Made by a program: the position numbers and the translations under genes. This document shows positions 1 through 7,158 of a stretch of DNA of 64,000 nucleotides, piece by piece (the stretch's first letter is position 1; each line of letters opens with the position of its first letter). The notes beneath the pieces were generated by a model. It ran no database searches. It saw nothing but the letters and a program-made list of their open reading frames with translations, and was not told where the DNA came from. Source of the DNA: an uncultured Algibacter sp. (lineage in GTDB: Bacteria > Bacteroidota > Bacteroidia > Flavobacteriales > Flavobacteriaceae); the NCBI RefSeq assembly GCF_947487575.1, contig NZ_CANKXG010000007.1:204824-268823 (forward strand), in the 5' to 3' direction.

Positions 1-375
1 ACAAACAGTTGCTGTGGCTACACCATGTTGACCAGCACCTGTTTCAGCAATAATTCTGGTTTTTCCCAAACGTTGCGCCATTAAAATCTGGCCAATAGTG
101 TTATTGATTTTATGGGCGCCTGTATGGTTTAAATCTTCACGCTTTAGGTAAATTTTAGTGTTGTATTTTTTCGAAAGGCGTTTTGCGTAATATAAAGGCG
201 AAGGCCTACCAACATAATCTTTTAAAAGCTTATCAAATTGCTTTTGAAAGTCGGGTTCTGCCATTACTTTTAAATAGTTTTGGCGTAACTCTTCTACATT
301 TGGATACAGCATTTCGGGGATAAATGCGCCACCGAATTCGCCATAATAGCCTTTTTCATCTACATTGTAATTCAT
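1..375 (-). CDS. trpB: Tryptophan synthase beta subunit, N-terminal part (runs off window)
   Basis: Makes tryptophan from indole and serine with pyridoxal phosphate. The visible 125 residues start [16 protein letters not shown] and include [20 protein letters not shown] and the PLP-lysine motif [11 protein letters not shown] (Lys about residue 89), followed by [13 protein letters not shown]. The rest, and presumably trpA, lie left of the window. The ATG at 373-375 is preceded by an A-rich stretch (AAAGAAATAGTT), the usual Bacteroidota initiation context. The reading frame upstream is open all the way through trpF, so the protein may instead be the C-terminal half of a fusion. Family call is sure; independent initiation is uncertain. 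Confidence 0.93.
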   Translation of the reverse strand, partial: MNYNVDEKGYYGEFGGAFIPEMLYPNVEELRQNYLKVMAEPDFQKQFDKLLKDYVGRPSPLYYAKRLSKKYNTKIYLKREDLNHTGAHKINNTIGQILMAQRLGKTRIIAETGAGQHGVATATVC

Positions 376-1050
376 AACTATTTCTTTATTATTGTCTAGA
401 ATTGTACTTAGGTTCTTTTTGAATGTTTTTAAATCTTCAATATTTTTTAATCCTGGTTCAATTTCAAATTTACTATTAACATCTAAAGCGTAGCAATATC
501 TTGATGCTTTACTGTTTACAAATTGATTAATTTTTTCAACTTCGTTTAATCCTAATCCACCACTCAAAAAGAAAGGTTTAGTTGATGGATAGTTGTTTAG
601 CACGTTCCAATCGAAAGTATAGCCGTTACCTCCTGGTAATTTTCCTTTGGTATCAAACAGAAAGTAATCGGAAACCTGTTCATATGGTTTTAAAATAGAA
701 AAATCAAATTCATCTTTAATTGAAAAAACTTTGATAATTTCAATAGGATGAGATATTGAAACAAGTTCAGCATGACGTTTTTTTAAATTATTACAATATT
801 CAGGGGATTCTTTACCGTGTAATTGTACAGCTTGTAATTGGTGTTTATTTATTTTTTCTAGGACAAAATCAATATCCGCATCAACAAAAACACCAGTTTT
901 TTTAATGGATTTTGGTAACTCAAGGATACTTTCAGAATTAAAGTGTCGCGTGGATTTTTCATAAAATATGAATCCAAGATAATCAGGTTGCAATGTTGCA
1001 ACTTGTTCCATATTATCTTGATATTTCATACCGCAAATCTTTAATTTCAT
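376..1050 (-). CDS. trpF: Phosphoribosylanthranilate isomerase, in frame with trpB and lacking its own stop
   Basis: Isomerises phosphoribosylanthranilate in tryptophan synthesis. Start is ATG at 1048-1050, giving [13 protein letters not shown]; the KICG cysteine (residue 6), GVFVDAD, the aspartate in LFDTKG, phosphate-binding GGNGYTFDW and LSGGLG are all seen, so the TIM barrel looks complete in about 215 residues. No stop codon occurs in this frame from 1050 to the window edge: after [20 protein letters not shown] the frame reads directly into the trpB methionine. The end given here is the boundary by homology, not a stop. Normal flavobacterial trpF genes are separate from trpB, so either a true TrpF-TrpB fusion or translation restart at the trpB ATG is implied. 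Confidence 0.88.
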
Positions 1051-1060
1051 CTTTTCTGTC

Positions 1061-1080
1061 ATTCCTGCGAAGGCAGGAAT
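1061..1080. repeat. Dispersed 20-bp palindrome, perfect copy
   Basis: ATTCCTGCGAAGGCAGGAAT forms an 8-bp stem with a GAAG loop just upstream of trpF. The same palindrome recurs at 41671-41690, and degraded forms lie at 46495-46512 and 59412-59431. The spacer continues (1086-1138) with a second motif around GCATCAAGTGCGGAATGAT that resembles another flavobacterial dispersed repeat. Confidence 0.85.
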
Positions 1081-1138
1081 TTTTTTAATTTTAGTTGTTA
1101 TTTACAATGGATTCTGCATCAAGTGCGGAATGATAAAT

Positions 1139-1924
1139 TTATCCTTCTAATTTATTTATAAATTTTGTAGCACTTGCTCCGGGGTTATCGGTTTTCATAA
1201 AGTTTTCGCCAATCAAAAACCCTTGATAGCCATAAGGTCGTAATTCCTTTATAGCTTCAATACTACTAATGCCGCTTTCTGATACTTTCACAAAATCATC
1301 TGGTATTAGGTTGCTTAAATTTTTACTAGTTTCTAAACTAACCTCAAAGGTTTTTAGGTTTCTGTTGTTTACACCTAGCATATCTAAACTTGGCATTACA
1401 GATTTATGTAGTTCTTCTTCGTTATGTACTTCTAAAAGTACATCCAAATGTAAACGTTTAGCAAATTCTGAAAATGGTTTAATTTCATCTCTCGATAATA
1501 TGGCTGCAATAAGCAGAATTACATCTGCACCGTACGCTTTTGCTTCTAAAATTTGATACTCGTCTATTATAAACTCTTTTCTTAAAAGTGGCAAATTACA
1601 ACTGGCTCTTGCGGTTAATAAATCGTCTAACGATCCTCCAAAATACTTGCAATCGGTTAAAACAGACATACCGCAAACGCCTGCATCTTCATAACCTTTG
1701 GCTACATCTTGGACGTTTAGATTATTGTTGATGACTGATTTTGAGGGAGAACGCCGCTTGTGCTCTGCTATAATTCCTGATGCACTGTTGCGTAAGTTGT
1801 TGGCTAGAGAAACCGTTGCTTTTTCAAATAAAACAGATTGTTCTAATTGTGAAACTGGAATTAAACGTTTTCTAAGTTCAACTTCTTTTCGCTTATCTAA
1901 TGTTATTTTATCTAGTATGTTCAT
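1139..1924 (-). CDS. trpC: Indole-3-glycerol phosphate synthase
   Basis: Closes the indole ring to give indole-3-glycerol phosphate. The 261 residues match the family's usual length. Visible motifs: EHKRRSPSKS with the catalytic lysine near residue 56, LLRKEFIIDEYQ, AKAYGADVILLIAA, LGVNNRNLKTF and SESGI with phosphate-binding LIGENFM near the end. It lies between trpD and trpF in the operon; both flanking spacers carry dispersed repeats. The start at 1924 gives MNILDKI, typical of the family. Transcription is presumably from the attenuated trpE promoter. Confidence 0.96.
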   Translation of the reverse strand: MNILDKITLDKRKEVELRKRLIPVSQLEQSVLFEKATVSLANNLRNSASGIIAEHKRRSPSKSVINNNLNVQDVAKGYEDAGVCGMSVLTDCKYFGGSLDDLLTARASCNLPLLRKEFIIDEYQILEAKAYGADVILLIAAILSRDEIKPFSEFAKRLHLDVLLEVHNEEELHKSVMPSLDMLGVNNRNLKTFEVSLETSKNLSNLIPDDFVKVSESGISSIEAIKELRPYGYQGFLIGENFMKTDNPGASATKFINKLEG

Positions 1925-2160
1925 TTTTTATTTATTTCTGTTCATTTTGCCTTGATGCAAAACGAACCAAAAAATCATATCAATCTGAGGAAATTGCTAA
2001 AGCACCATTCGCTTTCGGAATTACGCGCTTGATGCTGCGCATCGCGACTCCATTCCTTCTCTCTTTATTTCTGCAGATTGATGATTCGGACGTTGTTCGA
2101 ACTCGGGTGTTGACTTTTTGCTATTTTCTTTTATGTTTCTCAAATTAATTTCTAATCTTC
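1925..2160. repeat. Repeat-like spacer between trpD and trpC
   Basis: About 235 bases with no gene. It contains GCCTTGATGCAAAACGAACC followed by AAAAAATC, then a stretch around GGAATTACGCGCTTGATGCTG and CGCGACTCCATTCC that is clearly richer in G+C than its surroundings. From general familiarity with flavobacterial genomes this looks like a dispersed intergenic repeat, though no second copy lies in this window. Short ORFs crossing it have no recognisable protein features and were rejected. Confidence 0.5.
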
Positions 2161-2223
2161 CTAGTATCTAGTATCTAGTATCTAACGTCTAGTATCTAGT
2201 ATCTAACGTCTAATATCTAATAT
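2161..2223. repeat. Nine tandem heptamers abutting the trpD stop codon
   Basis: Nine 7-base units read in order CTAGTAT (three), CTAACGT, CTAGTAT (two), CTAACGT, CTAATAT (two). The array ends exactly where the trpD stop codon (TTA on the plus strand at 2224-2226) begins. A different 7-base array, GTTAGAA six times, lies at 30434-30475 just after another stop codon. Confidence 0.95.
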
Positions 2224-3219
2224 TTAACCCTTGCTCAATTCAATCAACTTATCTAAACTTGCTTTTGCTTTTCCAGAAAACAATGATGTTTTCGCTATTT
2301 CAAAACCTTCTTGATGCGAAATTTGCTTACTAGTTGCAATGGCTAATCCTGCATTGGCGCAAACCACGTTATTTTGTGCCTCTGTACCTTTTCCACTTAT
2401 AATATCTACAAATATTTTTGAAGCATCTTGTACAGTGTTTCCTCCAAAAATAGCATCTTGTGGTATGCGTTGTAATCCTAAATCTTCTGGTGCAAATAGT
2501 TTTTCAGAATGATTGGATACTATTTTAGCTTTTCCTGTTAATGAAATTTCATCGTAACCATCTAAGGCATAAATAATATTGTAATTATGTCCAGAATTTT
2601 GATGTAGAAAACTGTAAAGTCTTAAAACTTCTAAATTAAAAACCCCAAGCACATGGTTTTTTGGAAACGATGGGTTTACTAACGGGCCCAACATATTAAA
2701 AAAGGTTTTAACGCCTAATTCTCTTCTAATTGGCGCTACGTTTTTCATGGCTGGGTGAAACAATGGTGCGTGCAAAATGCAAATGCCTGCTTTGTCTAAA
2801 CAGCGTTTTAAAAAATCTTCATCATTCGAAAATTTAACGCCTAAGTTTTCCATAACGTTAGACGATCCTGATGTTGATGATACACCATAATTGCCGTGTT
2901 TAGATACATGAACTCCAGCGCCTGCTGTTATAAATGATGATAAGGTTGATATGTTGAACGTGTTTTTACCATCACCGCCTGTACCTACGATATCTATAGC
3001 ATTAAAATCTTTTAAATCTACTGCTACGCATAGTTCTAAAAGTGCATTTCGAAAGCCTTGTAATTCGGCTATGGTTATGCTACGCATCATAAAAACAGAA
3101 AGAAAACACGTTATTTGACTTGGGTTGTACATATCGTTTGATATGTTTACAATAACCTGTTTTGCCTCTTCTGTTGAAATGGTTTCGTGGTTTATTAATC
3201 TGTTTAAAATGTCTTTCAT
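2224..3219 (-). CDS. trpD: Anthranilate phosphoribosyltransferase
   Basis: Transfers phosphoribose from PRPP to anthranilate. The 331 residues are of normal length. The glycine-rich PRPP site DIVGTGGDGKNTFNIST (about residues 76-92), KHGNYGVSSTSGSSN (108-121) and the LGVKTFFNMLGPLVNP block are all present, so it looks active. It follows trpG after a 58-base spacer that contains an inverted repeat. Start ATG at 3219, with no competing start nearby. Confidence 0.97.
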   Translation of the reverse strand: MKDILNRLINHETISTEEAKQVIVNISNDMYNPSQITCFLSVFMMRSITIAELQGFRNALLELCVAVDLKDFNAIDIVGTGGDGKNTFNISTLSSFITAGAGVHVSKHGNYGVSSTSGSSNVMENLGVKFSNDEDFLKRCLDKAGICILHAPLFHPAMKNVAPIRRELGVKTFFNMLGPLVNPSFPKNHVLGVFNLEVLRLYSFLHQNSGHNYNIIYALDGYDEISLTGKAKIVSNHSEKLFAPEDLGLQRIPQDAIFGGNTVQDASKIFVDIISGKGTEAQNNVVCANAGLAIATSKQISHQEGFEIAKTSLFSGKAKASLDKLIELSKG

Positions 3220-3234
3220 GCTTTTTGGCTTTTG

Positions 3235-3271
3235 GTTATTTGCTTTTAGCTAATGGCTAGCAGCAAATAAC
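3235..3271. repeat. Inverted repeat in the trpG-trpD spacer
   Basis: GTTATTTGCT at 3235-3244 and AGCAAATAAC at 3262-3271 are exact reverse complements (10 bp), enclosing a loop that itself contains GCTAATGGCTAGC. No U-tract follows on the operon strand, so it is more likely an RNA-processing or stabilising hairpin, or a repeat, than a terminator. Confidence 0.7.
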
Positions 3272-3277
3272 AAACGG

Positions 3278-3844
3278 CTAATTATTAACCCAATTTTCTA
3301 AAATCTTTTTTCCATCTGGTGTTAAAACAGATTCAGGATGGTATTGTACACCTCTAACATCATATTCTTTATGTCTTAAAGACATCACTTGTCCATTAGA
3401 ATCAAAAGAAGTAGCCTCTAAGCTATCGGGTAATTTTGCGTTTACAACCCAAGAATGATAGCGCCCCACTTCAATATTTTTATCTAAATCTTTAAAAATA
3501 TATTCATCATCTACGCTTATGGTAACATTGGTAGCTACACCATGATAAACTTCATCCAGATTTATTAGTGAGCCTCCAAAAACTTCGCCAATGGCTTGCT
3601 GGCCTAAACACACACCAAAAATACTTTTAGTAGCTGCATATTTTTCGATAATAGGCTTTAATAAACCAGCTTCATCAGGAATTCCAGGACCCGGCGATAA
3701 CACAATCTTATCAAAAGGTTCAATATCTTCTAAGGCTAATTTATCGTTTCTAACTACGGTTACATTACAATTTAAATCCTCTAAGTAATGCACTAAATTA
3801 TATGTGAAACTGTCGTAATTATCTATAACTAATACTTTCTTCAT
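3278..3844 (-). CDS. trpG: Anthranilate synthase glutamine amidotransferase subunit
   Basis: Supplies ammonia from glutamine to TrpE. It is a 188-residue class I amidotransferase with the oxyanion segment SPGPGIPDEAG, nucleophile Cys79 in GVCLGQQAIGEVFGG, and His169 and Glu171 in QYHPES, so the triad is complete. The short length shows a stand-alone TrpG, not a TrpG-TrpD fusion. Its ATG (3842-3844) lies one base past the trpE stop, which suggests translational coupling in step with their heteromeric complex. It could also serve para-aminobenzoate synthesis, but the operon context favours tryptophan. Confidence 0.96.
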   Translation of the reverse strand: MKKVLVIDNYDSFTYNLVHYLEDLNCNVTVVRNDKLALEDIEPFDKIVLSPGPGIPDEAGLLKPIIEKYAATKSIFGVCLGQQAIGEVFGGSLINLDEVYHGVATNVTISVDDEYIFKDLDKNIEVGRYHSWVVNAKLPDSLEATSFDSNGQVMSLRHKEYDVRGVQYHPESVLTPDGKKILENWVNN

Positions 3845-3845
3845 T

Positions 3846-5252
3846 TTATATGTCTTCTGCTAATTTAATAGCTTTAGTTAACGCGCCTAATTTATTATAT
3901 ACTTCCTGTAATTCGTTTTCTTGGTTTGATTTTGATACCAATCCTGCACCTGCTTGCCAATTGAGTTTGTAATCTTTACTTAAAAAAGTACGAATCATTA
4001 TGGCGTGGTTAAAGTTACCATCGAAATCCATAAAGCCAATGGCACCACCATAAAAAGCGCGACTTGTTTTTTCGTAATCTTCAATAAGTTGCATAGCTCT
4101 ATGTTTTGGAGCGCCACTTAACGTTCCTGCAGGAAATGTATCTGCCACAACTTGCATAGTCGAGGTTGATTCATGTTTTTGCCCTGTTACTTTACTTACC
4201 AAGTGTATAACGTGAGAGAAAAATTGAACTTCGCGATAGGTTTCAACTTTTACTTGACTGCCGTGGCGACTTAAATCGTTTCTTGCCAAATCGACCAGCA
4301 TTACATGTTCGGCATTTTCTTTATCGTCATTTTTTAAATTTTCAGCTAAAACTTCGTCTTTTTCATAATCTCCAGTTCTTTTATATGTTCCGGCAATGGG
4401 GTGGATTTCTGCTAAACCATCTTCCACTATCAGTTGTGCTTCGGGCGAGCTTCCGAATATTTTAAAATCGCCATAATCAAAATAAAATAGGTAAGGCGAT
4501 GGGTTTATGCTTCTTAGGGCGCGGTAAATATTAAATTCGTCGCCTGTAAATTCTTGAGAAAAGCGTCTTGATAATACCAGTTGGAATACATCTCCACGTT
4601 GACAATGTTTTCTGGCTACTTCAACATGCTCTCTAAACTCATCATCTGTTAAATTAGATTTTATATCGCCTTTTGAGTTAAACTTATAAGAAGCAAAATT
4701 CTGTACATTGATAAGTTTATCAATCTCATCAATATTATTTTCTACGCCTTCGTAACAATGCGCAAAAATATAGGCTTCGTTTTTAAAGTGATTGATGGCG
4801 ATGATGTTTTGATAAACCGCATAATACATATCTGGAATTACAACTGAATTATCTTTTTTACTAATTTCAATATCTTCAAAATACCTTACTGCATCATAAG
4901 CCGTATAACCAAAAATCCCGTTGTTGATGAATTTGAAATTTTCTTCAGATTTTGTGTCAAATCGTTTTGTGAACTTATAAATTTCATCAGCAACATTTAC
5001 TTCTTTTGTTATTTTTAATTCCGATGAATTTCCATCAGGAAATGTTTGAGAAATTACTTCGTTTTCAACCTTAATTGAAGCAATGGGATTGAAACAAATG
5101 TATGAGAAATTTTTTTGACTTTTATGATAATCACCACTTTCTAAAAGGATACTATTGGGATATTTGTCGCGTATTTTATAATAAACCGTAACAGGTGTAA
5201 TAGTATCTGTTAAGATGCGTTTGTGGTGTGTATAAAGGCTGTATTTTTTCAT
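3846..5252 (-). CDS. trpE: Anthranilate synthase component I
   Basis: Converts chorismate plus ammonia to anthranilate, the committed step. The 468 residues show the tryptophan feedback motif LLES (36-39), RGDVFQLVLSRRF, the chorismate-site block LVDLARNDLSRHG, PAGTLSGAPKHRAMQLI and the C-terminal GAGLVSKSNQENE. The feedback motif argues for TrpE and against PabB. It is the first structural gene after the attenuator at 5259-5390, so expression should respond to charged tRNA-Trp and enzyme activity to free tryptophan. Confidence 0.97.
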   Translation of the reverse strand: MKKYSLYTHHKRILTDTITPVTVYYKIRDKYPNSILLESGDYHKSQKNFSYICFNPIASIKVENEVISQTFPDGNSSELKITKEVNVADEIYKFTKRFDTKSEENFKFINNGIFGYTAYDAVRYFEDIEISKKDNSVVIPDMYYAVYQNIIAINHFKNEAYIFAHCYEGVENNIDEIDKLINVQNFASYKFNSKGDIKSNLTDDEFREHVEVARKHCQRGDVFQLVLSRRFSQEFTGDEFNIYRALRSINPSPYLFYFDYGDFKIFGSSPEAQLIVEDGLAEIHPIAGTYKRTGDYEKDEVLAENLKNDDKENAEHVMLVDLARNDLSRHGSQVKVETYREVQFFSHVIHLVSKVTGQKHESTSTMQVVADTFPAGTLSGAPKHRAMQLIEDYEKTSRAFYGGAIGFMDFDGNFNHAIMIRTFLSKDYKLNWQAGAGLVSKSNQENELQEVYNKLGALTKAIKLAEDI

Positions 5253-5261
5253 TTGTTTGAT

Positions 5262-5345
5262 ATAAAAAAAAGGCTTGTCGTGAATGACAAGCCTTTTGGA
5301 TATTTTAAGTTTTAAATATACTAGGGTTTTACTTCACGAAGATTA
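5262..5345 (-). terminator. trp attenuator: terminator plus competing antiterminator pairing
   Basis: On the transcribed (minus) strand, GGCTTGTC and GACAAGCC form a stem (5271-5294, extended by A-U pairs to 5268-5297) directly followed by a run of U, ending 10 bases before the trpE ATG. The segment TCGTGAA just downstream of the leader stop (plus strand 5333-5339) is complementary to TTCACGA in the loop and 3' arm of that stem. A ribosome stalled on the Trp codons would leave this alternative pairing free to form and prevent termination. Stem and tract are seen; the switch is inferred from the classical mechanism. Confidence 0.88.
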
Positions 5346-5390
5346 GTTTCGAAAGTTCCACCACCAAGTATTATTTAAAGTTTTTTTCAT
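5343..5390 (-). CDS. trpL: trp operon leader peptide
   Basis: A 15-codon ORF reads MKKTLNNTWWWNFRN and stops 41 bases before the terminator arm. Three consecutive TGG codons in a 15-residue peptide ahead of trpE are the hallmark of ribosome-mediated attenuation. The ATG follows the leader sequence CATTTAAAACA, a normal A-rich initiation context, about 15-20 bases from the predicted transcription start. Confidence 0.93.
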   Translation of the reverse strand: MKKTLNNTWWWNFRN

Positions 5391-5411
5391 TGTTTTAAAT
5401 GTTTACTGGTT

Positions 5412-5443
5412 CAAATATAGAAATGAAAATAGTAATACACAAA
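5412..5443 (-). promoter_or_regulatory. trp operon promoter
   Basis: On the minus strand a -33 TTTG (5443-5440) is separated by 20 bases from the -7 box TATATTTG (5419-5412), matching the Bacteroidota consensus TTTG and TAnnTTTG. The expected transcript starts near 5405, about 15 bases before the leader peptide ATG. The divergent TlpA-like gene starts about 70-100 bases away on the other strand. Confidence 0.8.
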
Positions 5444-5512
5444 ACTAAGTTACATTTTTTATATAAAAGTTTGTTAAACTGTAGGAAATGCAAAGAAGTA
5501 TTAATTAATTTT

Positions 5513-6064
5513 ATGCTTATGAAACTAAACGTATTAATTGTTGTTATTCTTTTAATGACAAGTTGCAAGAAAAACAGCAAAACTGCTGGAGTAATTAAAG
5601 AATCTACTAATGAAGTAGTTGAAAAAGAAATTAAAACAAGTGATATAGAACTAGAAATATACGATTATGCTGGTTTTGAAAAATTTCTGAATAGTAAGAA
5701 TGGTAAAGTTTATGTTATCAATTTTTGGGCAACTTGGTGTGCGCCATGTGTTAGGGAACTTCCGTATTTTGAAAAATTGAATGCAGAATATAAAAATGAT
5801 AACGTTGAGGTAATATTGGTAAGTCTTGATTTTCCGCATTTATATGATAAAAAACTGAAACCTTTTATAAAAGAGAAAAAATTAGCATCAAAAGTAATTG
5901 TTTTAGATGATGTTGATATGAATACATGGATTCCTAAAGTAGATGAAAAGTGGTCGGGCTCAATACCAGCAACTGTGATTTATAAAAATGATAATCGTAG
6001 ATTTTATGAACAATCATTCAATTATGAAGAATTACAAAATGAAGTAAAACAATTTTTAAAATAA
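5513..6064 (+). CDS. TlpA-like thioredoxin-fold lipoprotein
   Basis: A predicted periplasmic disulfide oxidoreductase. From ATG 5513 (or 5519) the protein begins MLMKLNVLIVVILLMTSC, a lipoprotein signal with the lipidated cysteine at residue 18. The thioredoxin motif WCAPC (75-79) lies in NFWATWCAPCVRELPYFEKLN, with a cis-Pro segment SGSIPATV. The open frame extends upstream to 5399, but that start would overlap the trp promoter and bury the signal peptide, so the later start is chosen. A redoxin gene follows 7 bases later. Role is inferred: reduction of envelope disulfides, or cytochrome c maturation as for some TlpA proteins. Confidence 0.85.
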   Translation: MLMKLNVLIVVILLMTSCKKNSKTAGVIKESTNEVVEKEIKTSDIELEIYDYAGFEKFLNSKNGKVYVINFWATWCAPCVRELPYFEKLNAEYKNDNVEVILVSLDFPHLYDKKLKPFIKEKKLASKVIVLDDVDMNTWIPKVDEKWSGSIPATVIYKNDNRRFYEQSFNYEELQNEVKQFLK

Positions 6065-6071
6065 AATAATT

Positions 6072-6713
6072 ATGAAAAAGTTAATCAAATTAGTTTCAGC
6101 TACGGTTCTTGTACTTTTTATTAGTGCTTTTACTTTAAATAAAACTAATCACAAAGGTTATGGCATTGGGGATGTAGCTGAAGATTTTTCGCTTAAAAAT
6201 ATTGATGGAAACATGGTGTCTTTAGCAGATTATAACGATGCTAAAGGCTTTATAATAACATTTACATGTAACACCTGCCCATTTGCTGTTATGTACGAGG
6301 ATAGAATCCAAACTTTAAATGAAAAATATGCGCCAAAAGGCTATCCTGTAATTGCTATTATGCCAAATAATACAGATGTTAAACCAGGAGATGCTTTACC
6401 AGAAATGAAAAAGAGAGCTCAAGAAAAAGGCTTTACTTTTCCTTATTTAATTGATGAAAAGCAAAACGTATATCCGGAATTTGGAGCTACTAAAACGCCA
6501 CATATTTATGTACTTGAAAAAACTAAAAATGGTAATGTTGTAAAGTATATTGGGGCCATTGATGATAATCATAGAGATGCTTCAGCGGTAAAAGTAAAGT
6601 ATGTTGAAAATGCAGTTGATGCTTTGTTAAATGGAAAAGAAGTTCAACAAACTGAAACAAAAGCAATAGGTTGCTCAATAAAAGTTTCGAAGTCAACTAG
6701 TAGTTTCGATTAG
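6072..6713 (+). CDS. Secreted redoxin-domain protein (AhpC/TSA-like)
   Basis: 213 residues with a signal peptide (MKKLIKLVSATVLVLFISAF) and a peroxiredoxin/thioredoxin fold: DVAEDFSLKNIDG, a CxxC pair in TFTCNTCPFAVMYEDRI (Cys66, Cys69), and cis-Pro ATKTPHIYVL. The CNTCP motif and PNN segment fit the redoxin-domain proteins common in Bacteroidota, which are probably thiol reductants or peroxide-linked, rather than typical AhpC (VCPTE). It follows the TlpA-like gene after 7 bases, so the two are probably one operon ended by the terminator at 6736-6768. The substrate cannot be read from sequence. Confidence 0.82.
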   Translation: MKKLIKLVSATVLVLFISAFTLNKTNHKGYGIGDVAEDFSLKNIDGNMVSLADYNDAKGFIITFTCNTCPFAVMYEDRIQTLNEKYAPKGYPVIAIMPNNTDVKPGDALPEMKKRAQEKGFTFPYLIDEKQNVYPEFGATKTPHIYVLEKTKNGNVVKYIGAIDDNHRDASAVKVKYVENAVDALLNGKEVQQTETKAIGCSIKVSKSTSSFD

Positions 6714-6735
6714 AATTATATATAGTAAAGAAATT

Positions 6736-6768
6736 AAAACCGAAGTGTAATAACTTCGGTTTTTTTTC
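6736..6768 (+). terminator. Intrinsic terminator after redoxin gene
   Basis: ACCGAAGT (6739-6746) pairs with ACTTCGGT (6753-6760) across a 6-base loop, followed by a run of eight T. It separates the TlpA/redoxin pair from the rhodanese gene promoter. Confidence 0.88.
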
Positions 6769-6789
6769 GTCTATAAGTATTAGTTGTAT

Positions 6790-6797
6790 TAATTTTG
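6790..6797 (+). promoter_or_regulatory. -7 promoter box of the rhodanese gene
   Basis: TAATTTTG matches TAnnTTTG. A start about 7 bases further on leaves a leader of roughly 18 bases before the ATG at 6822. No clear -33 TTTG is seen; the T-rich terminator tail occupies that place. Confidence 0.55.
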
Positions 6798-6821
6798 TAC
6801 AACATTAATATAATAACATAC

Positions 6822-7139
6822 ATGGAAGATTTAACACAGGAAGAATGGTCAGAACAACTTGCTAATGATGAAAATGCAGTAGTATTGGATGTACGTACTG
6901 ATGCTGAGGTAGCAGATGGAATTATTGCTAATGCCATTCATTTGGATATATATAAAGGTCAAGAGTTTATTAATGAGATTGAAGACCTTGATAAAAGTAA
7001 AAATTACTATGTGTATTGTCGTTCTGGAAATAGGAGTGGACAAGCATGTCAAATTATGGAACAACTTGGTTTTGAAAACGCCTATAACCTTGAAGGTGGT
7101 ATGCTAGATTGGACTGGAGATGTAGTTGATTTTAAATAA
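6822..7139 (+). CDS. Single-domain rhodanese-like protein, cytoplasmic
   Basis: 105 residues from MEDLTQEEW. It has the rhodanese fold landmarks VVLDVRTDAEVADG, the active-site loop CRSGNRSG with the persulfide cysteine at about residue 66, and NLEGGMLDW. No signal peptide is present, unlike the next gene. A longer frame from 6795 exists but its start would sit at the predicted transcription start. Likely a sulfur carrier or persulfide transferase in the cytoplasm; partner unknown. Confidence 0.88.
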   Translation: MEDLTQEEWSEQLANDENAVVLDVRTDAEVADGIIANAIHLDIYKGQEFINEIEDLDKSKNYYVYCRSGNRSGQACQIMEQLGFENAYNLEGGMLDWTGDVVDFK

Positions 7140-7158
7140 ATAGTATTGAATTGTTTTT

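Noticed and set aside
1900..2148. 82-residue plus-strand ORF in the trpC-trpD spacer
   Set aside because: Made of repeat sequence, no recognisable protein features, antisense to the operon.
2161..2223. CRISPR array
   Set aside because: Units are 7 bases without spacers; no cas genes in the window.
5399..5512. 38-residue N-terminal extension of the TlpA-like protein
   Set aside because: Would start inside the trp promoter region and hide a clear lipoprotein signal peptide.
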